The notes under the pieces: generated by a model
The model's database searches: none
Told to the model about the DNA's origin: nothing
What the model saw: the letters and a program-made list of their open reading frames with translations, nothing else
Program-made: the position numbers and the translations under genes
Origin: Spirochaetia bacterium
Lineage (GTDB): Bacteria > Spirochaetota > Spirochaetia > JABMQR01
Assembly (NCBI GenBank): GCA_016784705.1
Contig: JADHUD010000058.1
Coordinates: 1 to 11,102 of the forward strand
Direction: 5' to 3'
Length of the DNA stretch: 11,102 nt
Shown: one piece after another, positions 5,895 through 11,102 of the stretch
Layout of the letters: every line of letters begins with the position of its first letter
Numbering within the stretch: the stretch's first letter is position 1

Positions 5895-6866
5895 ATGAAA
5901 AAAGGATTATTGGTTCTAATGATTCTGGCTCTCGTTATGCCCGTATTTGCAAATGGAGTTCAGGAAGAGGGTGCATATCCTGAGAGAGATGTTACCGTTA
6001 TTATTCCATGGTCAGTCGGCGGAATGACTGATGTTTTGACAAGACCCATTGCATCATGGTTGGAAAAGGATTTAGGAGTCAATTTTATCGTAGAAAATAA
6101 AACTGGCGGAAGCGGTGTTGTAGGATCTATGTTGGTGGAAAATAGTGTAAATGACGGTTATACTATTGGAACAACATCAATGTCCACAGTATCAGCAAAA
6201 TATGTCTCCCCCGTTTACCCGGATATTCACAATGTTGAACTGATATCTCAGGTTATTACCATCCCTGCTGCAGTAACAGTTAATGCAGACAGCCCCTGGC
6301 AGACTCTTGAAGAGCTTATAGCTTTTGCCAAAGCTAATCCCGGCTCACTGAAAAATGCGAATTCGGGAATTGGAGCAAGTGCTTTTATCTATGCTGCCAG
6401 CTTTGGTGCGATTACTGGTATCGAAATGAATCATATTCCTTATGCCGGGTATGCTGAAGGTGTTACCGCTTTATTAGGCGGACATGTTGACCTGACAAAT
6501 ATTCCTCTTCCTGATGTTGCTCAGCATGTACAATCCGGAACTCTCAGAATGCTGGCAGTTGCATCTGCAGAACGGCATCCTGACTTTCCCGATGTTCCCA
6601 CTTTAAAAGAAAAGGGTTACGACATTGTTCTTGGAAACTATTCCGGATTTGTAGCTCCTAAAGGTACCGATGCTGAAAAGATTAAAATTCTGGATGATGC
6701 AATCGGAAGATGCCTTCAGGATCCTGCAATCAGATCATTCCTTCTGAAAGCTGGGTATCAGCCTCTTTACAGCAACCGTGTAGAGTTTGCTGCTGTTGTA
6801 GCAGATGCAGAAGCACAGTTAGAATATCTTGTAAATGAACTTGGAATAGAGTTTGTAGATGACTAA
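5895..6866 (+). CDS. tctC: Tripartite tricarboxylate transporter solute-binding protein (TctC/Bug family)
   Basis: A 323-aa extracytoplasmic binding protein that captures a carboxylated substrate and delivers it to the TctA/TctB membrane pair. Residues 1-19 form a signal peptide (MKK, hydrophobic core, VFA cleavage motif) followed by NGVQEE, a tail I associate with spirochaete exported proteins. The mature part has the Bug pattern: IIPWSVGGMTDVLTRPIA (ligand loop near 37-52), VENKTGGSGVVG, DGYTIG, IPYAGYAEGVTALLGGHVD, RMLAVASAERHP-FPDVPTLKEKGY and YSGFVAPKGT. Length is typical. The start at 5895 is preferred to the in-frame ATG at 5883, because GGAGG (5885-5889) would then serve as ribosome-binding site five nt ahead. 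It is the first gene of the rightward operon, behind a consensus promoter and palindromic operator. Bug proteins bind di- and tricarboxylates, aromatic acids or sugar acids; the ligand cannot be read from sequence. Confidence 0.92.
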   Translation: MKKGLLVLMILALVMPVFANGVQEEGAYPERDVTVIIPWSVGGMTDVLTRPIASWLEKDLGVNFIVENKTGGSGVVGSMLVENSVNDGYTIGTTSMSTVSAKYVSPVYPDIHNVELISQVITIPAAVTVNADSPWQTLEELIAFAKANPGSLKNANSGIGASAFIYAASFGAITGIEMNHIPYAGYAEGVTALLGGHVDLTNIPLPDVAQHVQSGTLRMLAVASAERHPDFPDVPTLKEKGYDIVLGNYSGFVAPKGTDAEKIKILDDAIGRCLQDPAIRSFLLKAGYQPLYSNRVEFAAVVADAEAQLEYLVNELGIEFVDD

Positions 6867-6879
6867 ACGCTAATCCCCA

Positions 6880-6917
6880 ATCTCCCCTATGTATCAGACA
6901 GAGATGATAGGGGAGAT
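6880..6917 (+). terminator. Strong hairpin between tctC and tctB (partial terminator or mRNA-stabilising stem)
   Basis: Perfect 11-bp arms ATCTCCCCTAT (6880-6890) and ATAGGGGAGAT (6907-6917) enclose a 16-nt loop, starting 14 nt after the tctC stop. It is followed by ACTTTTCT rather than a clean U-run. In binding-protein transporter operons such stems commonly protect the upstream message or terminate part of the transcripts, so the binding protein outnumbers the membrane parts. The rest of the gap to tctB (6918-7045) shows no gene or convincing promoter. Confidence 0.6.
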
Positions 6918-7045
6918 ACTTTTCTATTCTGTTGTAAAGCATAAAATAGTATAGATTTATCCCATTTATTCAATATAATATTTAGTAGTAGTAAACCTAA
7001 TCCAGGCTATATTCGTTATAGTGCAATTCAGGAGTATCAGAACCA

Positions 7046-7531
7046 ATGAAAAAGAAAGATTTAGCAGCTGGTATCGTTTTTTTATTTTTTGCAATAATTC
7101 TATATGCCAATGCTTCTACCTATCCGGTGAAAGAAGGAGGCTCTGTTGTACTGAGCCCGGGCTTTTACCCAAAAATTCTGGCAATATTAATGGGGGGGCT
7201 TTCAGTGCTTTCTCTGTTTACTACGCTGAAGAAATGGAACACAGAGGAGGATTGTCCTGCAAAGGAGAAAAGACCCTTATTCAAAACCCGCGGAGGAAAG
7301 TTGTTCCTGTTAACGATACTTCTTTTGATCCTGTATCCCTTCACACTCAAATTTTTGGGATTTGCAACAGCGGCATTTCTTTTCATCTTTGTACTTATTA
7401 CGGCTCTGACAGAGAATTTTAAATCTCATATTATTGCTACAACAAGTATCTCAATACTGATTACAGCAGTGATGTATCTGGTCTTTAAAATAGTTCTTCA
7501 AATCCCTTTTCCCCGTGGTCTCTTAATTTAA
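7046..7531 (+). CDS. tctB: Tripartite tricarboxylate transporter small membrane subunit (TctB)
   Basis: A 161-aa integral membrane protein, the small subunit of the TTT secondary transporter. Four hydrophobic segments are visible: about 7-25, 42-60, 84-122 (long, probably a broken pair with a short polar hinge around YPFTLKFLG) and 128-153. The N-terminal SPGFYPKILAILMGGLSVLSLF is the usual TctB signature (PGxxP before the second helix). A charged loop of roughly 20 residues (KKWNTEEDCPAKEKRPLFK) separates helices 2 and 3. Sequence conservation is low in this family, so identification leans on topology, length and position between tctC and tctA. AGGAG (7030-7034) is the ribosome-binding site, 11 nt from ATG and slightly distant. 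Confidence 0.88.
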   Translation: MKKKDLAAGIVFLFFAIILYANASTYPVKEGGSVVLSPGFYPKILAILMGGLSVLSLFTTLKKWNTEEDCPAKEKRPLFKTRGGKLFLLTILLLILYPFTLKFLGFATAAFLFIFVLITALTENFKSHIIATTSISILITAVMYLVFKIVLQIPFPRGLLI

Positions 7532-7542
7532 AGGAGGAATAA

Positions 7543-9063
7543 ATGTCATTCGATTTATATCTTGAAGGTCTTTCCTATTTTGCAAATCCGATTATGTTTA
7601 TAGCCTCTTTTCTGGGAGTCCTTGTGGGAATAGTCTTTGGTGCACTTCCCGGTCTTACCGCAACGATGACTATAGCCGTGTTTATACCATTTACTTTCGG
7701 ACTGGATCCTGTTATCTCTTTTGCTTTTTTGCTGGGTTTGTATACCGGAGCAGTGTATGGCGGATCTATCTCGGCAATACTTATCAATATTCCCGGAACC
7801 CCATCAGCTATTGCAACAAGTCTTGATGGATACCCGCTTTGCCAGAAGGGACGAGCCGGTGAAGCTATTGGTATTTCTACAGTTTCCTCTGCATTCGGGG
7901 GATTCTTCAGTGTTCTGGTTCTTTGTGTAGCCGCTCCACTTATTGCAAATGTTGCATTAAAATTCAGTGCGGAAGAATATGTCGGAATTACACTAATAGG
8001 ATTAAGCATTATTGCTGTTATCAGCCCGGGGTCGATTGTAAAGGGATTAATTGGCGGTATTTTAGGTTTAGTGCTGGGAACAGTCGGATTGGACCCCATC
8101 ACGGGATTTCCCCGGATGATTTTCGGCCGGGCAGAATTGCTTGATGGAATTGACAGTATTCCCGTTATGATAGGTGTATATGGTTTGGCTGAAATGTTTT
8201 CTCAGATCTCTAAAAACGATTTTAAAACTGTTGTTTCGCAGAAGCTGAGTAAAGTTATTCCCAGCGGGAAGGATATTAAACGGCTCATGCCCACCATTTT
8301 CAGATCTTCTGTAATAGGAACATTGATTGGTGCTATTCCTGCGGCTGGCGGTTCCATTGCATCATTGGTTGCTTATGGTCAGGAAAAGAGATTCGGTAAA
8401 AGAAGACATTTACTGGGTACAGGGATAATTGATGGTGTGGCCGCACCTGAAGCTGCTAATAATGCCAGTACCGGTGGTGCACTCATTCCTATGATGACAT
8501 TGGGAATTCCCGGGGATCCTATGACTGCCGTCCTTATGGGTGGTTTAATCATTCAGGGCCTTCGCCCTGGGCCTATCCTTTTTCAGCAGCAGATGCCTTT
8601 TGTTTCTTCGATTTTTATCAGTTTGCTATTGTCTGTTGTTTTTATGCTGGTCATAGGTTTAGCAGGAGCTCGTATTTTCAGCCGGCTGATAACGATAAGA
8701 AAGAATTATCTGATACCTGCTATCCTGGTCTTTTGTCTGGTCGGATCTTATGCAATCAATAACTCACTATTCGATGTAGGAGTTCTCATTATTGCAGGAA
8801 TAGTTGGATTTTTATTGAAGCAGGTTAATTTCTCCGTTGCGCCCATTATTCTGGGGATGATTTTAGGACCTCTTTTTGAGACAAATTTACGAAGATCTTT
8901 AATGCTGTCAGGAGGGGATTGGTCAACGTTTGTGACACGTCCATTCAGCCTCGCCTTTTTAATAATAGTCGTTCTTGTCCTGGTCGGCCCTCTCTTACTG
9001 CAGCTGGTACGAAAGCAGAAAACAGCTTGTGAAGATGAGGAGGATGAAAATGGCGGAGTTTAA
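7543..9063 (+). CDS. tctA: Tripartite tricarboxylate transporter large membrane subunit (TctA)
   Basis: A 506-aa polytopic permease (about 12 membrane segments) that carries the substrate across the inner membrane using the ion gradient, with TctB and ligand from TctC. Signature motifs: GALPGLTATM (33-42), YGGSISAILINIPGTPSAIATSLDGYPL, IPAAGGSIASLVAYGQEKR and TLGIPGDPMTAVLMGG. Length is normal. The AAGGAGG ribosome-binding site (7531-7537) overlaps the last base of the tctB stop, with 5 nt spacing to ATG, so the two membrane genes are co-expressed. The C-terminus ends in an acidic cytoplasmic tail (CEDEEDENGGV) whose codons also encode the AGGAGG Shine-Dalgarno of the next gene. No truncation or frameshift is seen. 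Confidence 0.96.
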   Translation: MSFDLYLEGLSYFANPIMFIASFLGVLVGIVFGALPGLTATMTIAVFIPFTFGLDPVISFAFLLGLYTGAVYGGSISAILINIPGTPSAIATSLDGYPLCQKGRAGEAIGISTVSSAFGGFFSVLVLCVAAPLIANVALKFSAEEYVGITLIGLSIIAVISPGSIVKGLIGGILGLVLGTVGLDPITGFPRMIFGRAELLDGIDSIPVMIGVYGLAEMFSQISKNDFKTVVSQKLSKVIPSGKDIKRLMPTIFRSSVIGTLIGAIPAAGGSIASLVAYGQEKRFGKRRHLLGTGIIDGVAAPEAANNASTGGALIPMMTLGIPGDPMTAVLMGGLIIQGLRPGPILFQQQMPFVSSIFISLLLSVVFMLVIGLAGARIFSRLITIRKNYLIPAILVFCLVGSYAINNSLFDVGVLIIAGIVGFLLKQVNFSVAPIILGMILGPLFETNLRRSLMLSGGDWSTFVTRPFSLAFLIIVVLVLVGPLLLQLVRKQKTACEDEEDENGGV

Positions 9064-10420
9064 GAAATTTGCCCTGCCATTACTCGAAGATCTTGAGAAT
9101 GAGCTGAAGTCTTTAGGACTGTCACTTCCCATCAGTCAAAATACTTTCATACTAGGTGATGAAGTAGATCTTGGAAAGTGGAAGCTTCCCAATAGATTTA
9201 TCGTTCAGCCGATGGAGGGAATTGATGGCGATCCCGCCGATTCATCTCCTTCTGAATTGACTTTCAGACGCTACAGAAGATTTGCTGAAGGCGGGGCAGG
9301 ACTCATTTGGTTTGAGGCTGTGGTTGTTGAACCTGAAGGTAAAAGTAATCCCCGTCAGCTCATGATTACCAGAGAAAATCTTGATGTATGGAAACGGCTT
9401 GTTGATGAAACCCGTGAGGCGGCACGCAAAAAATGGGGTCATGAGATAGTAACCATTATCCAGATTGCTCATTCAGGCAGGTGGAGCAAACCTGATGGAA
9501 ACCCGAAACCGGTATTAATACATCACAATCCGCAGCTTGATAGAGCGGTACATGTGGATAATTCATATCCTCTTGTGTCTGATGATGTATTGGACCTTTT
9601 ACAGGACAAGTTCATTGATGTTTGCAAACTTGCCGCTCAAGCCGGATTTGACGGTATAGAATTTAAAGCTGTTCACGGGTATTTCACCGGTGAAATGTTG
9701 TGTGCGTATACGCGAGAAGGAAAGTATGGCGGAAGCTATGAAAACAGGACGCGGTTTGTCAGAGAGTGTACTGCTCGGATAGCAGATAGTTTTGACTCAA
9801 ACCACTTTGTTACTGCCAGATTGACCATGTACGAGCCGTCTCCTTTCCCGTATGGCTGGGGTGTTAAAGCTGAAGCAGGTTCCTCTGAGCTGGATTTGAC
9901 AGAACCTTTGAAATTCGCCCGTGAATTGGTTGATTCCGCAGATATGCCTCTTTTCAACTATTCAATAGGATATCCGCGTTTCGGTCCCTACATTACCAGA
10001 CCCTACAATAATCCAATTTCAGGAGTAGCGCTTCCCCCGGAACACCCCTTAGAAGGAATTGTCAGATTTCAGCAGATTGGTAAGATTCTGCAGGGCGTTT
10101 TAGGAGAAATCCCAGTGGCAACAGCTGCATTGGGATGGCTGCGGCATCATTTCCCTTATGTGGCAGCTGGTTTAGTTGAACAGGGATGGATTACGCTCAT
10201 TGGTCAGGGTAGGGGAAGCATAGCTTACCCAGATTCTGTGGAGGATATCTTGAAAACAGGTACCATGAATCCCCGAAAATGCTGCATCACCTGTTCATTA
10301 TGTTCTCAAATTATGAAAGATGTTGTCGGCCGCATTGGCTGTCCTGTCAGGGATGGGGAAATCTATAAACCTGAATTGCAAAAAGGTCGCGCATCTGCCA
10401 GATTGAAGGGATTAGCCTGA
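9050..10420 (+). CDS. Old Yellow Enzyme-type NADH:flavin oxidoreductase with C-terminal Fe-S cysteine cluster
   Basis: A 456-aa FMN-dependent TIM-barrel oxidoreductase of the OYE/2,4-dienoyl-CoA reductase superfamily, which typically reduces activated C=C bonds. Motifs in order: KLPNRFIVQPMEG (45-57), FAEGGAGLIWFEAVVV, VTIIQIAHSGRW, GFDGIEFKAVHGYFTGEML, then YGGSYENRTRF. Near the C-terminus C411, C412, C415, C418 and C431 form a CxxC-xx-C-x12-C cluster, close to the CxxC-x3-C-x11-C of dienoyl-CoA reductase, so a 4Fe-4S cluster is likely. Unlike full dienoyl-CoA reductases, there is no fused C-terminal flavin/NAD domain; the separate flavoprotein immediately downstream may supply electrons. 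The N-terminus carries about 30 extra residues before the barrel. ATG 9050 is the start: AGGAGG (9038-9043) sits six nt upstream, giving a 14-bp overlap with tctA and probable translational coupling. The substrate is unknown, presumably the imported compound or a product of it. Confidence 0.9.
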   Translation: MAEFKKFALPLLEDLENELKSLGLSLPISQNTFILGDEVDLGKWKLPNRFIVQPMEGIDGDPADSSPSELTFRRYRRFAEGGAGLIWFEAVVVEPEGKSNPRQLMITRENLDVWKRLVDETREAARKKWGHEIVTIIQIAHSGRWSKPDGNPKPVLIHHNPQLDRAVHVDNSYPLVSDDVLDLLQDKFIDVCKLAAQAGFDGIEFKAVHGYFTGEMLCAYTREGKYGGSYENRTRFVRECTARIADSFDSNHFVTARLTMYEPSPFPYGWGVKAEAGSSELDLTEPLKFARELVDSADMPLFNYSIGYPRFGPYITRPYNNPISGVALPPEHPLEGIVRFQQIGKILQGVLGEIPVATAALGWLRHHFPYVAAGLVEQGWITLIGQGRGSIAYPDSVEDILKTGTMNPRKCCITCSLCSQIMKDVVGRIGCPVRDGEIYKPELQKGRASARLKGLA

Positions 10421-11102
10421 TGCAGAATATCGTAGTTGATAATCATGAAATTCCAGTCTGTTATTATAATACATTGATAGTGGGAAGTGGAACCGCATCT
10501 TTATCCGCTGCTGTAAGATTGAAGCGGGCCGGACAGGACGATATCTGTATAATTACAGACAGCATTAAAAACGGAACCTCAAGGAATACCGGTTCCGATA
10601 AGCAGACCTATTACAAATTATCCGACTCTTCCGAAATACCTGATTCTCCCTATTTAATGGCTCAGGATATATTTTCAGGAGGAGCTGTACATGGAGATAT
10701 AGCTCTGGTTGAAGCATTGGCTTCCGAGAACAGTTTTTACAATCTAGTTTCGCTGGGTGTCCCATTCCCGTATAATAAATGGGGCGGATATACCGGATAT
10801 AAAACTGATCATGATTCAAGAAGCCGTGGTGTTTCTCTGGGACCCTATACATCAAAAGTTATGGTGGAGTATCTGGAGAAAGAGTGCAAAGCTCTCGATA
10901 TATCTATCCTTGATAAGCATGACTGTATCAGGTTGATTACTACCGGCGATAGGATTGCCGGTGCACTGGTTCTTGATAAGAAGAGTCTGGAATCTGACAA
11001 TTTCGGGTTGAAGATCATACTCTGTAATAATATGATCTTCGGTCTTGGCGGACCCGGAGGAATGTATCACACCTCAGTATATCCAACTGCTCACACGGGG
11101 GG
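10420..11102 (+). CDS. Fumarate reductase-like FAD-dependent oxidoreductase, 3'-truncated
   Basis: The frame opens at ATG 10420, overlapping the TGA of the preceding gene by one base (TGATG), and stays open to the window end, giving about 227 residues. AAGGG at 10406-10410 may act as ribosome-binding site. An N-terminal FAD-binding Rossmann motif reads TLIVGSGTASLSAAVRL (GSGTAS at 22-27). It is followed by SRNTGSDKQTYYKL, GVPFPYNKWGGYTGYKTDHD, a GPYTS segment and a second flavin-contact motif GLGGPGGMYHTSVYP. This pattern fits the FAD_binding_2/succinate dehydrogenase-fumarate reductase flavoprotein superfamily, in a branch I recall beside OYE-type genes in anaerobes. It may act on the pathway intermediate itself or pass electrons to the OYE partner. 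The catalytic half is outside the window, so neither reaction nor full length can be judged. Confidence 0.82.
   Translation, partial: MQNIVVDNHEIPVCYYNTLIVGSGTASLSAAVRLKRAGQDDICIITDSIKNGTSRNTGSDKQTYYKLSDSSEIPDSPYLMAQDIFSGGAVHGDIALVEALASENSFYNLVSLGVPFPYNKWGGYTGYKTDHDSRSRGVSLGPYTSKVMVEYLEKECKALDISILDKHDCIRLITTGDRIAGALVLDKKSLESDNFGLKIILCNNMIFGLGGPGGMYHTSVYPTAHTG

Noticed and set aside
10565..11070. Minus-strand open frames of 72-96 codons at the right edge
   Set aside because: They are antisense to the FAD flavoprotein, whose frame stays open to the end and shows clear flavin-binding motifs.

Overview
The window looks like a moderately A+T-rich bacterial chromosome, most likely a spirochaete of the Sphaerochaeta/Treponema type. 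The main clue is the solute-binding protein signal peptide ending in VFANGVQEE, a style I associate with spirochaete binding proteins. This is inference from memory, not a database result.

Layout. The left edge (1-579) is the 3' part of an N5-(carboxyethyl)ornithine synthase / alanine-dehydrogenase-like gene. It is followed by a decayed GNAT acetyltransferase fragment (about 622-780) and a strikingly A/T-rich ATPase of the ATPase_2/DUF234 type (844-2193) with its own sigma70-like promoter (784-812). This left third looks like accessory DNA unrelated to what follows. A 172-base spacer (2194-2365) then leads into a catabolic locus.

The catabolic locus is divergent. Leftward from about 5.5 kb run a small VOC-fold protein, an IlvD/EDD-family dehydratase and a zinc-dependent medium-chain dehydrogenase. 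Rightward from about 5.9 kb run a complete tripartite tricarboxylate transporter (tctC binding protein, tctB, tctA), an Old Yellow Enzyme-type FMN oxidoreductase with a C-terminal cysteine cluster, and a fumarate-reductase-like FAD flavoprotein that runs off the right edge. The genes are tightly packed (22-nt gap, 14-bp overlap, 1-bp overlap), apart from a long hairpin-bearing gap after tctC.

How they may work together. The shared intergenic region (5487-5894) carries the same palindrome, TTGCATGCAA, once in each divergent promoter, 32-33 nt downstream of a perfect TTGACA box in both cases. That strongly suggests one repressor controls uptake and both enzyme sets as a single regulon; no regulator gene is visible. 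The enzymes suggest import of a hydroxylated carboxylate, such as a sugar acid, by the TTT system, oxidation by the dehydrogenase, dehydration by the IlvD-like enzyme, and a reductive step by the OYE/FAD flavoprotein pair. The substrate cannot be named from sequence. The VOC protein resembles the C-terminal VOC extension I recall on some clostridial KDPG aldolases, which fits 2-keto-3-deoxy acid chemistry. The intergenic region also has a six-copy TGGCCA repeat and a second, UxuR/ExuR-like palindrome.
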